In this document: one piece after another, positions 54,665-63,753 of the stretch
Layout: each line of letters starts with the position of its first letter
Position numbering within the stretch: position 1 is the first letter of the stretch
NCBI RefSeq assembly: GCF_024752355.1
Contig: NZ_JANTHZ010000008.1
Span: 124,001-188,000, forward strand
Direction: 5' to 3'
DNA: 64,000 nt
Origin: Ancylobacter mangrovi
GTDB taxonomy: Bacteria > Pseudomonadota > Alphaproteobacteria > Rhizobiales > Xanthobacteraceae
Notes under the pieces: model-generated
Told to the model about the DNA's origin: nothing
The model's input: only the letters and a program-made list of their open reading frames with translations
Database searches by the model: none
Position numbers and translations under genes: made by a program

Positions 54665-55081
54665 GACTGACGGACAGCTGCCGGTTATGGAGGTTCGTAG
54701 CCGGGCGAGGAAGGGCGGCGCTTGGTGTTGTAGTGTTGGCGAGCCCCAGACGACGTCGCATGCCCCGGCCATGTTGTAGAATATCTCCCCATTTAGCAGC
54801 TCGACTCGGAGCTTGGTATTGAAGCTCTCGCACTAGCCATTCTCCCAGGGTGAAACCCTACTCGATGAAGGCTGTCCTGGCGACGACGGCCCCGATCCAA
54901 TCCGCGCGGCCTTGCCGATGGGCTCCAAGCAATTATCGGACCGCGCATGTTCCAGCACACCCCTTAGCACAACCAGGTCCGACAGGTCATCAATGACGGC
55001 GGTCGAGCTGAGCTTGCGATCGATGCGGATCGCTAGGCACTCCCCTGCGAACTTATCGATTGTGGCTTTGTCCTTCCTGGC
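54665..55081 (-). pseudogene. IS3-family OrfB C-terminal remnant
   Basis: Minus strand: KFAGECLAIRIDRKLSSTAV, DLVVLRGVLEHARSDNCLE, SPWENG, ESFNTKLRVELLNGEIFYN and ARQHYNTKRRPSSPGYEPP in shifting frames. These are the C-terminal half of an IS407-like IS3 transposase. The upstream half is missing; the IS630 element begins immediately at 55082-55084. Confidence 0.8.
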
Positions 55082-55083
55082 TA

Positions 55084-56122
55084 GAGCGCTTTCCACACGA
55101 TCTGACTCAGCCGGGATTCCGTTTCCGGTGTCGTTGTGATTCACCCGTCGTACTGGTGGCAGGAGGCCAGCATGGATGGCTCGAACGCTTTCACAGGACC
55201 TTCGGGATCGGGTTGTTGCAGCGGTTGATGGTGGCCTGAGTTGCCGCGCGGCGGCGGCTCGCTTCGGGGTCAGCGTGTCGATCGCGATCCGCTGGCGACG
55301 GCGTGCCCTGGAGCACGGTCAGGCCGTGGCCAAGCCGCGCGGCGGTGACCGGCATTCCGGCAAGATCGAAGCGCATGGCGCCTTCATTCTGGAGCTCATC
55401 GCCGAGCAGGCAGACATGACCCTGGTCGAGGTTCAGGCGCAGCTGATCGAGCGCGGCGCCCCGGTTGGGATCGGCACGGTGCATCGCTTCATCGTGCGTC
55501 ACGCGATCACGCGCAAAAAAGGCCGGGCACGCGATCGAACAGGACTGCCCCGACGTCCTGAGGCAACGTCGACATTGGTTCGACGGCCAGATCGACCTCG
55601 AACCCGGACCCCTCGTCTTCATCGACGAGACCTGGACTGTGACCAACATGACCCGCGGCCAGGGCGCTGCCCGAAAGGCGGGCGGCTGCGGATGGGCTTC
55701 CCGCATGGCCACCAAGCTGGTCGCGGGCCTGCGCATGACCGGCATGGTCGCACCGACGGTTCTGGACGGGCCGATCAACGGCGACTGGTTCGAAGCCTAT
55801 GTGGCGCAAGTTCTGGTGCCTGAGCTCCAACCCGGCGACGTCGTCATCATGGACAACCTCTCGAGCCACAAGCGGGCCGCAGCGAAGGAGAGGATCGAAG
55901 CGGTCGGCGCAACCCTGCGCTTCCTCCCGCCATACAGCCCGGACTTCAACCCTATCGAGAAGGCATTCTCCCGGCTCAGGGCCATGCTCCGCAAGGCGGG
56001 CAAGCGGACAGTCAGCGGACTGTGGGACCTCATCGGCAGGCTCGTCGACGTCTTCCAGCCCGGCGAATGCACCAACTACTTCAGATCGTCCGGCTATGAG
56101 CCCGAATGAGTGGAAATCGCTC
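55084..56122 (+). mobile_element. IS630-family insertion sequence
   Basis: Ends GAGCGCTTTCCAC (55084-55096) and GTGGAAATCGCTC (56110-56122) are inverted repeats with one mismatch, each flanked by TA (55082-55083 and 56123-56124), the IS630 target. 1039 bp with a complete two-frame transposase. It has landed at the edge of an IS3 remnant. Confidence 0.9.
55176..56109 (+). CDS. IS630-family transposase, probable programmed frameshift
   Basis: Frame 1 (from 55176) encodes the N-terminal HTH: MARTLSQDLRDRVVAAVDGG, AARFGVSVSIAIRWRRRALE, and runs to RHAITRKKG. Frame 2 continues from the A6 run at 55516-55521 (KKAGHAIEQDCPDVLRQRRH) through the DDE core: VFIDETWTVTNMTRG, VVIMDNLSSHK and [15 protein letters not shown], ending at TGA 56109. 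A6G-type slippery sites are used by some IS630 elements to make the fused protein, so this may be active. It is about 310 aa when fused. Confidence 0.82.
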
Positions 56123-56167
56123 TAATCCGGATTGACGTTCGTTCTGGCCCATTGAGAGGACCAGAAC

Positions 56168-56873
56168 ATGAGGCGCAGCCGCTTCACCGAAGAGCAGATC
56201 ATCGGCATCCTGAAGGAGCACGAGGCCGCGGCGCCGGTCTCGAACCTGTGTCACATGCACCGGGTCAGCGACGCCAGCCTCTACAAATGGAGGGCCTGTC
56301 TCGGCGGGATGGACGTGTCGGAGGCCAAACGGCTGCGAGCGCTCGAGGACGAGAATACCAAGCGTTCAGCGCATATTCGCCGACACCATGCTGGATAGCG
56401 TCGCGCTGAAGGATCTTCTCGGAAAGAAGTGGTGACGTCCGCCGCCGAGTGCAGAGCTGTCGCCGACCTTATGGAAGCCCATGGGATGAGCGAACGGCGG
56501 GCGTGTAAAGCCTCCGGCTTCTGCCGCATGATCATGAGATCCAGAGGCGCGCGCGGGCATGACGCGGCGCCTCGGGAGCGCATGAAGGCCATCGCCCGGG
56601 AGCGCCGGCGGTTTGGGTAGCGGCGTCTCCACGTCCTGTTCAGGCGGGAGGGCTTCGGACCCATCACAAGCGGCTGTTTCGCCTCTACCGTGGGGAGCGG
56701 CTGATCATCCGCCGGCGAGGCGGTCGCATGCGGACGATCGGAGCACGGGCACCGATGATGATCCTGAAGCGACCGAACGACCGCTGGTCACTCGACTTCG
56801 TCGCCGACCAGCTGACGGATGGCCGGCGCTTCCGTATGCTGGCAATCTTGGACGACTGCACCCGCGAGTGCCT
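56168..56873 (+). pseudogene. IS3-family (IS407 group) transposase, broken and truncated
   Basis: OrfA starts at 56168 (MRRSRFTEEQIIGILKEHEA) and shifts frame near 56365 to ADTMLDSVALKDLLGKKW. OrfB follows (MEAHGMSERRACKASGFCRM, then a frameshift near 56615) and reaches RWSLDFVADQLTDGRRFRML and DDCTREC. At that point, 56873, it is cut by the end of an IS630 fragment at a TA dinucleotide. The catalytic core is therefore incomplete. Confidence 0.85.
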
Positions 56874-56874
56874 A

Positions 56875-57115
56875 GAGCGTTTTCGACTTGCACAGGGTCA
56901 TATCCGGCAGCGGCGAAGTAGTTTCGGCACTCGTGGGATTTGAAGTCGTCGAGGCATTCGGCGACGGCGGCTCAGAGGTCGTCGACGGTTCGGGCAGCGG
57001 CCCTTCGCAGGAGAGCCTTGAGCTTGGAGAAGGCCATCTCGATCGGGTTGAAGTCGGGGCTGTAGGGCGGCAGGAACAGGAGATGCGCACCGGTGCGCTC
57101 GATGGCTCGCGCACG
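56875..57115 (-). pseudogene. IS630-family transposase C-terminal fragment
   Basis: The minus strand encodes [20 protein letters not shown], the block around the catalytic Glu, then an [20 protein letters not shown] type tail up to the element end GAGCGTTTTCGACTTGC (plus strand, 56875 on), flanked by TA. The N-terminal portion is absent: the sequence joins directly to IS3 orfB at about 57115. Confidence 0.75.
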
Positions 57116-57792
57116 GCATTGTCATGGCAGTTGCCGCGACGGCTCATCGAGGGCTGCAGATCGTGGTGTCTCAGGAACGAAGCCCACTCCATGCTGGTGA
57201 ACTGGCTTCCCTGATCCGAATGCACCAGCACACGGTCTTTCGGCTTGCGCCGCCAGACGGCGGCCAGCAACGCCTGAAGCACGACGTGGGTCGTCTGCCG
57301 GGCCTGCATGGACCAGCCGACGACGCGGCGTGAGAAGAGGTCGATCACGACCGCCAGATAGGCGAAGCCCTCAACGGTGCGGATGTAGGTGATGTCGGTC
57401 ACCCAAGCCTTGTCAGGCGCCTCCACGTCAAACCGGCGATCGAGCGTGTTGTCGACCGCCAGGGATGGCTTGCCTCCATATTGGCCGGGGCGGCGCTTGT
57501 AGCCAATCTGCGCCCGGATGCCGGCAAGTCGCGTCAGCCGCGCAACCCGGTTTGGGCAGCAGCTCTCGCCCATGTCCGCCAGATCGTCGTGAAGCTTACG
57601 ATAGCCATAGACCTTGCCGCTCCCGCTCCATGCCTCGCGGATCAGCTCGGTCTGTCGTTGGTCTTCCCGAGCGCGTCTGCTCAGCGGGTCTTTCAGCCAG
57701 GCGTAAAAGCCACTGGGCTGGACACGCAGGCACCGACACATGGCGCGGATCGAAAACTGCAGGCGATGCGCGGCGGTGAACGCGTACTTCAC
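57115..57792 (-). pseudogene. IS3-family OrfB, 3' end replaced
   Basis: Minus strand, starts MKYAFTAAHRLQFSIRAMCR; helix and DDE core follow: YGYRKLHDDLADMGESCCPN, WVTDITYIRTVEGFAYLAVV (first Asp), LVHSDQGSQFTSMEWASFLR (second Asp), [13 protein letters not shown]. The open frame continues to 56872, but after NCHDNAV it reads the IS630 fragment in a wrong frame, so the third catalytic residue (Glu) is missing. Hence a chimeric, probably inactive gene. Its start overlaps orfA by 4 bp. Confidence 0.85.
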
Positions 57793-58064
57793 TTTGCATC
57801 CTTGGCGAAGTACGTGGCCGCTTTTTTTAGGATGTCGCGCTCCTCCGTCACGCGCTGTAACTCGCGCTTCAGCCGGCGGACCTCGGCAGCCTGATCGTCA
57901 TCGCGGGCCACGGCGGCAGGCTTGCCGTAGCGTTTCCTCCACTCGTAGAGCGAGTACTTACTGATCCCCAGCCGCGCCGCCACCTCCGCAACCGGATAGC
58001 CCCGCTCGGTGATCTGAAGGACGGCGTCCCGCTTGAAGTCCTCGGTGAGGTTCGCTTTGCCCAT
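57789..58064 (-). CDS. IS3-family OrfA
   Basis: 91 aa. N-terminal HTH (MGKANLTEDFKRDAVLQITE, then VAEVAARLGISKYSLYEWRK) and a leucine-zipper-like C-terminus (VRRLKRELQRVTEERDILKK), the OrfA pattern of the IS3/IS911 type. Intact, but its OrfB partner (57115-57792) lacks the 3' part. The sequence GTCCAGGACTCTAG at 58101-58114 may be the outer end of the element. Confidence 0.88.
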   Translation of the reverse strand: MGKANLTEDFKRDAVLQITERGYPVAEVAARLGISKYSLYEWRKRYGKPAAVARDDDQAAEVRRLKRELQRVTEERDILKKAATYFAKDAK

Positions 58065-58289
58065 CGGGGCCTCCTTGCCTCAAAATTTAGGAAAGAAGGC
58101 GTCCAGGACTCTAGGAGCGGTTCAGAACAGCTCAGAGGAATCGACCGATGGTGAGATCATCTAATGCAGCAAACCCCGAGCACGCGAGTCAGCAATCGAC
58201 ATGCCTCGTCAGCTGCACAGGATGCATAAACAAATTCAGCACCAAAGTCTCAACTCAAATCTCCCGCACTCTCACCCGACAATAGCACA

Positions 58290-59117
58290 TCATCTTGGCT
58301 TCTGAAGAACGAAAACCATACTATTCAACATTTTCGACCGAAATGGTTCAGGTAAACGTCGCGTGACATTTTCTATAAAATCAACAACGCGCACAGGCAG
58401 ACATTTTAATAAATATTTCGACTTAAATTCTCCAGTAGTAAGCGTATTTGAGCCGAGTTTCAACTCACAGATATCTATCCCCGCCCTTTCTGCCAAGACC
58501 GTAATCTCATCTGGATAAAGTAAAAATATATGGCCATCGCCGTCCGGACGAAATTGAACAGCCTCAAAGTCGGCGGGGTTACTATACTCAGAAAATTTTG
58601 GAAGTCGATTACGAAAATAGCGACCATTAGGAGTACTAATAAACAAATAACCCCCAGGGCGAACCAACCGAGTAAGAGAAATCAAAAATTCGTCGGGATG
58701 AGCGACATGCTCCAATAATTCAGTGGCGATCACACCATCGTATCGTCCGATATGCTCATTTTCAATATCAAGCAGATTTCCGGCCGCGTAGCTTATGTCG
58801 CCATATTCGTATTTCGAACGAACGTAGCCCTCGAGATCTGATCTAAGGTCATTCCATGTTACCTTATAACCGCGCTCTGCAAGAAAAAGAGAAAAGTTCC
58901 CCTGAGCAGCAGCTATATCGATAATCGAACTTCCAATAGGTAAATATTTTTCAATTTCATCAACAATTTGCGTAAATCTATTTCTAAAACGAAAATAATA
59001 GTCAGGAAATGGCGTCCGAGAGCCAGGCGCGTCGCCTCCGAAATACTCTTTCACATCGTAAAGGTAACAGGACTTAACATCCACTGACCACGTCGGATCA
59101 AATCTCGGCAATTTCAT
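58290..59117 (-). CDS. class I SAM-dependent methyltransferase
   Basis: 275 aa from ATG 59117 with GGAG six bases upstream; ATG 59129 would add four residues. Rossmann methyltransferase motif I SSIIDIAAAQGNFSLFLAER, acidic loop VTWNDLRSDLEG, motif around YDGVIATELLEHVAHPDEFL and RLVRPGGYLFISTPNG. Probably O- or N-methylates a sugar of the polysaccharide or its terminal residue. AT-rich, on the same strand as the sulfotransferase and flippase. The gap 58065-58289 has no gene. Confidence 0.9.
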   Translation of the reverse strand: MKLPRFDPTWSVDVKSCYLYDVKEYFGGDAPGSRTPFPDYYFRFRNRFTQIVDEIEKYLPIGSSIIDIAAAQGNFSLFLAERGYKVTWNDLRSDLEGYVRSKYEYGDISYAAGNLLDIENEHIGRYDGVIATELLEHVAHPDEFLISLTRLVRPGGYLFISTPNGRYFRNRLPKFSEYSNPADFEAVQFRPDGDGHIFLLYPDEITVLAERAGIDICELKLGSNTLTTGEFKSKYLLKCLPVRVVDFIENVTRRLPEPFRSKMLNSMVFVLQKPR

Positions 59118-59231
59118 GATGAACTCCATTTCAACGTCGAGATGTTTCGTTTTTAAAGTCCGCCGGCAATCGCATTGCCTGAGCGCGACTTAACAACTGC
59201 CAACAACTTCATTCTACAACATCGCTTATAC

Positions 59232-59948
59232 TCACGACATATATCCGAACATCTCAAAATCTCTACGATACATAGAAAATATACGCCGCTTTATGTCTTC
59301 GTCTAAAATATCTCGAGCCGACTTGTTGCTATTTCTACTTGCATTAACGTGGGGGATGGCGCCACTGATAAGTCCCCGCGCATTCAGCTCTCTTTGAAGG
59401 TCGGGCATATTTTCAACTTTAAATATATCATCAACCATGATCCGACCGGCCTGATCGCAGACAAACCAATACTGAGGCCAAAGAACATAATTGTATTTTC
59501 GTATATTATGAAAATTTTTCTCTAGCCAATAAATCATGTTTTCAAATGTAGACAGGTCAACATCACGCATGTCCCTTCTATCGTCTATCGGAGCCTCCTC
59601 CGTCCCGCCGATTCGAAGGTAGTGGTAGGCTGAAAGTACCCGTTCATATGGATCGCGAACGACAGAAAATTTGTAGGCGCTGCTCCAGAATTGCGGATCT
59701 GCTTTGCGAAGCAATTCGGCGGGCTGATGGCTAACCCTTGAACCGTAAAGGCTGACGGCAATCGAAGTTCCAGCGGCCTTCGGCACGTGTACAAAGATTG
59801 CGCTTTTCGCGTAAAACGGTTGAGGAACAAAATTAACGATCCGATTGTTCAGCGCTCGTAGAATTGGCGATGGCAATGACACGACCAACGCCTCCTTAAT
59901 GTCTGCCGCTTTTCGCGACCCTATTCGATCGACAATAAATCCCCACAT
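59232..59948 (-). CDS. sulfotransferase family protein
   Basis: 238 aa. PAPS-binding motifs: 5'-phosphosulfate loop AIFVHVPKAAGTSIAVSLYG and 3'-phosphate site FSVVRDPYERVLSAYHYLR, as in Sulfotransferase_2 (carbohydrate sulfotransferase-like) proteins. It would transfer sulfate to a hydroxyl of the exopolysaccharide. Two genes from the Wzx-like flippase and next to a methyltransferase, it indicates a decorated, possibly sulfated polymer. Confidence 0.87.
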   Translation of the reverse strand: MWGFIVDRIGSRKAADIKEALVVSLPSPILRALNNRIVNFVPQPFYAKSAIFVHVPKAAGTSIAVSLYGSRVSHQPAELLRKADPQFWSSAYKFSVVRDPYERVLSAYHYLRIGGTEEAPIDDRRDMRDVDLSTFENMIYWLEKNFHNIRKYNYVLWPQYWFVCDQAGRIMVDDIFKVENMPDLQRELNARGLISGAIPHVNASRNSNKSARDILDEDIKRRIFSMYRRDFEMFGYMS

Positions 59949-59988
59949 TTATCCCTCGTCTCAATACACGAACAGACAGTCTAGGACG

Positions 59989-61398
59989 TCAACTTTTCGT
60001 TGGCCACGGCAGCATAATGATATTCAGCCGTCTTTTAACAGCCCAAAACATCATAACGTTCGCGACGACCAGGCTCGACGCCGTAGCCCAAGCAGCACCT
60101 TCTATGCCGAAAGATGGCACTAGGACGAAATTTAGAGCCAGATTCCCAACGGCTGCGACCGCACCAGCAATCGCCACATCTTTTTCATGACCAGTCATAT
60201 TCAGGATCAAACCCACCGAACCGACCAGCACATTCACCATTTGCCCTAGCGCGAGCGCAACCAAGACCATGTACGCGCTTACATAAGGCGAGCCAAAGAT
60301 AATCGATAAAAGTGCCCGACCATAAAAAATGCAGATTAATACAAGCGGAAGGCTTGATCCAGCAACGAATATCATGCTTCTCCGAGCGAGACGACGTAAC
60401 TCATCGTGTGCATTGCTGTGATACATGCGCGAAATCGCAGGAGCCAATACTACATTCATCAGTGTTAATATTATACCTATCTGCATGGAAATTAACGAAG
60501 CGGATCGATAAGTTCCCACGTCACCAGCGCTTCGATAGATACCAATGACAATGAGATCAGCTTGATTGTTGACTGCGTCGAGACCACCGATCAGCGATAA
60601 TGGTAACAGAGCTCGAAGCCAAGCGGCCATTTCATAAGCCGGTCTAACATTGCGCAATTCTTGCGGAAGCTGACGTAATAGCATCCATGAACCAGCTGCC
60701 AGTGCTACAATTGCAGACAAGACGTTGAGTGCTAAGGCAGACCAAGGTCGAAGGTCGCCGAATATCAGAACTCCGCCGATCATCGTCACAAAAAAAGCTG
60801 GGCGAATTAAAGTTTCAGGTATTTGACCCTGAAAAATATGATCTAGGCCGCGAAGAACGGCGTCGCGGAGGCGTCCAAGGGTCACGAGGGGGATAAGCAG
60901 GAAGGCGATGGCAAACGCGAGATCGATTTCGTGGTTGCCCTGATCGCGGCGCAAGAACAACCACGCTATTAGGCCGATACAGCACGCGCCGCTTGCGGCA
61001 ATGACAATCTGATTGGAGCGAGAGATCAACCCTCGCATAAGCCCCCAATTTTCGCGAACATGGTATCTGGAAACTTCACGCACCACCAGCCGTGTGAGGC
61101 CGAGGTCGGTTGGAACTGAAAGTAATGTTGCAGTTGCCAAGGCTAGCGAGTATACGCCAAAATCGGTGGGGCCAAAGTGCCTCGCAAGCAATGTCGTGGC
61201 GCCGAAGCTCAAGACCATGGAGGCGCCGCGTAGCCCGGCCGTGCCGAAAAATCCGCGCACGAGTTGGCCGAATAGTCGGCTAGCTTCCGGCGTTTGGGGT
61301 GACAATCCAAATTCCTCCGCCCGTTCGGCCGTCGCTAACGAATTCCCCGGTGCTCGGAGGGAAGCGTGGCCTCGATCATATGCTATGTACCCGTGCAC
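59989..61398 (-). CDS. Wzx-like polysaccharide flippase
   Basis: 469 aa, polysaccharide biosynthesis family (MATE/MOP superfamily), 12 or more membrane helices. The N-terminal pattern GLRGASMVLSFGATTLLARH, then FGPTDFGVYSLALATATLLS, is typical of Wzx/RfbX. Starts at GTG 61398; the first 45 residues are not membrane-like and a later start is possible. It moves lipid-linked repeat units across the inner membrane. No Wzy polymerase or chain-length regulator is seen in the window. Confidence 0.9.
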   Translation of the reverse strand: MHGYIAYDRGHASLRAPGNSLATAERAEEFGLSPQTPEASRLFGQLVRGFFGTAGLRGASMVLSFGATTLLARHFGPTDFGVYSLALATATLLSVPTDLGLTRLVVREVSRYHVRENWGLMRGLISRSNQIVIAASGACCIGLIAWLFLRRDQGNHEIDLAFAIAFLLIPLVTLGRLRDAVLRGLDHIFQGQIPETLIRPAFFVTMIGGVLIFGDLRPWSALALNVLSAIVALAAGSWMLLRQLPQELRNVRPAYEMAAWLRALLPLSLIGGLDAVNNQADLIVIGIYRSAGDVGTYRSASLISMQIGIILTLMNVVLAPAISRMYHSNAHDELRRLARRSMIFVAGSSLPLVLICIFYGRALLSIIFGSPYVSAYMVLVALALGQMVNVLVGSVGLILNMTGHEKDVAIAGAVAAVGNLALNFVLVPSFGIEGAAWATASSLVVANVMMFWAVKRRLNIIMLPWPTKS

Positions 61399-61654
61399 CG
61401 CAGGTGGAGGCCTCGCAGCTCCGGCTCGACTTTAAGCCGTGCTTGGAGCTTAGCAAAGGACGGAAAGGGAATGCCCACAATCTAGGAGGCTTAAGGGCCT
61501 GTCGAGGGAGGACGAACGCCGAAGCAAAGCGATTTCGGATGTGACGCGGGAGAAGCTGATCTCAGTGAGGCTGCGTCGGGAAGCCTCTGAGCCCCCCGTT
61601 GCGGTCGTTCCATCGTGATCCGCGCCGGGTTCACCGGAGGCCATTTGATTTAAG

Positions 61655-62515
61655 TCACGCCGCCATTTTGCTGCTCATGAAGCAGAGCGCGATAGCGTTT
61701 CTCGGCTTCGGCTAGCCGGCTGTTGCCGATCGGCTTCAGCAGCCGGCGATTGTTGAACGGGTCTACCCAGGTGAGCGTCGCGAACTCGACGGCCTCGAAG
61801 GATCTCCAAGGACCTCAGCGATGGATGATCTCTGCCGTGTAGAGGCCCTGGATCGTCTCGGCCAGGGCGTTGTCATAGCTGTCACCGACGTTACCGACGG
61901 AGGGTTCGATGCCGGCCTCAGCGGGACGTTCGGTGTAGCGGATGCTCACTTATCGTGAGCCGCGGTCGCTATGATGCACCAGGCCGCCGCGATGAACGGG
62001 CCGCCGCTCGTGGAGAGCCTGCTCAAGAGCATCCAGCACGAAGCTGGCATGAGCGGTCCGGCTCATGCCAGCTGCCGACAATACGACGGGCGTAGGCGGT
62101 AATCACGAAGGCAACGTAGACGAAGCCCGACCAGGTTGAGACATATGTGAAATCCGACAGCCACAGCCGGTTCTGTGCCGGGGCATGGAGGACCCGGTTC
62201 ACACAGTCCAGCGGGCATGGTGCCGCCTTGTCCGGAATGGTCATGCGGACCGGCTTGCCGGACCGGCTACGCCCATGCTCCGCATCAACCGTTCGACGTG
62301 CAGCGAGCCACGTCGAACCCCTCGCGCGTCATCTGTCGCCTGATCTTGCGCGCCATAGACCTCGAAGTTCTCTGCAAAGACCCGTGCAATCTGGGGCCGC
62401 AAGGTCGCCTCACGCTGCTCCCGCGCCGATCCCTTCGCCGGATCGAGGCGCTGGGCGACATATGCATGGTAGGTCGATGGAGCGATCGACAGAACCATTC
62501 AGATCGGCTCGACCC
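61655..62515 (-). pseudogene. IS3-family transposase, heavily degraded
   Basis: Minus strand, multiple frames: MVLSIAPSTYHAYVAQRLDP, REATLRPQIARVFAENFEVY, KIRRQMTREGFDVARC, VERLMRSMGVAG, LWLSDFTYVSTWSGFVYVAF and, near the 3' end, LTWVDPFNNRRLLKPIGNS-like sequence. Frameshifts and stops break every part. It is an IS3 (IS51-like) OrfB relic. The 256 bp to its left (61399-61654) contain no gene. Confidence 0.75.
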
Positions 62516-62587
62516 CATACGCGCAGTGGCCTTCCCCTGCAAAGTGGTCCGTGAAGTAGGTTTTTTGAGCCTTTGGAGGATGGCGCG

Positions 62588-62866
62588 ATGGCGCAGAAGA
62601 AGCACAAGCCGGAAGAGATCGTCGCGAAACTTCGGCAGGTCGACGTCTTGGTGTCGCAGGGGCGGCCGGTGGCGGAGGCGATCCGGACCATCGGGGTGAC
62701 AGCATTCACCTATTATCGCTGGCGCAAGGAGTTCGGCGGGTTGAAGAGCGACCAGGTGAAGCGGCTGAAGGATCTGGAGAAGGAGAACGAACGGCTGCGC
62801 AAGGCTGTTTCGGACCTGACGCTGGAGAAGCTGATCCTGAAGGAAGCCGCGTCGGGAAACTTCTAA
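62588..62866 (+). CDS. IS3-family OrfA
   Basis: 92 aa from ATG 62588 with GGAGG upstream. HTH MAQKKHKPEEIVAKLRQVDV, then VAEAIRTIGVTAFTYYRWRK, and a coiled-coil tail (KRLKDLEKENERLRKAVSDL). Intact. It would normally be fused to OrfB by frameshifting; OrfB here is nonsense-mutated. Confidence 0.9.
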   Translation: MAQKKHKPEEIVAKLRQVDVLVSQGRPVAEAIRTIGVTAFTYYRWRKEFGGLKSDQVKRLKDLEKENERLRKAVSDLTLEKLILKEAASGNF

Positions 62867-62901
62867 GCCCCGCCCGTCGCCGTCGCTGCATCGCGCACGT
62901 C

Positions 62902-63753
62902 GTGGTCAAGCTCGGCGTATCGGAGCGGCTCGCGTGCCGGGTTTTGGGGCAACATCGATCCACGCAGCGCAAGGAGCCCATGGGCCGTGCCGATGAGGCG
63001 GAGCTGACCGCCGACATCATCGAACTCGCCACCCGATACGGTTGCTATGGCTATCGGCGGATCACGGCACTGCTGCAGGCGTCCGGCTGGGCGGTGAACG
63101 TGAAGCGGGTCGAGCGGATCTGGCGGCGGGAGGGGCTCAAAGTGCCATGCAAACAACCGAAGAAGGGGCGCCTGTGGTTCAACGACGGGTCCTGCCTGCG
63201 GCTGCGGCCGGAGCATCCCAACCACGTGTGGTCCTATGACTTCGTCGAGGATCGCACCCACAGCGGGCGGAAGTTCCGCATGCTGAACGTGATCGACGAG
63301 TTCACGCGGGAGTGCCTGGCCATCCGCGTCGACCACGAGCTGAACTCGACCGCGGTCATCGACGTGCTGACGGACCTGTTCGTGCTGCGGAGCGTGCCCA
63401 GCCATATCCGTTCCGACAATGGCCCGGAGTTCATCGCCAAGGCGGTGCGGGACTGGATCACCGCCGTCGGGGCCAGGACGGCCTTCATCGAGCCCGGCTC
63501 GCCGTAGGAGAACGGCTATTGCGAGAGCTTCAACTCCAAGCTCCGGGATGAACTGCTCGACGGTGAGATCTTCTACAGCCCGGCCGAGGCGAGGATCGTC
63601 ATCGAGAGCCGGCACTAGCACTACAACACCGAGCGGCCACACTCCGCGCTCGGCTACAAGCCCCTGGCACCGGCCGTCATCATGCCGCCGGTGCCGCCGG
63701 TGCCGCCGGTGCCGCCAACATCAAATGCGGCCAACAGGCCCACAATGCATTAG
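62902..63753 (+). pseudogene. IS3-family OrfB with two in-frame stops
   Basis: The frame encodes GRADEAELTADIIELATRYG, VWSYDFVEDRTHSGRKFRML (first Asp), FVLRSVPSHIRSDNGPEFIA (second Asp) and GARTAFIEPGSP-type sequence. TAG at 63505-63507 then replaces the Trp codon of the conserved SPWENG. Reading on gives ENGYCESFNSKLRDELLDGE (catalytic Glu), a second TAG near 63616, and HYNTERPHSALGYKPLAPAV, ending at TAG 63751. The end codes for PPV repeats from a tandem GTGCCGCCG tract (about 63684-63716). Inactive unless suppressed. Confidence 0.85.
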
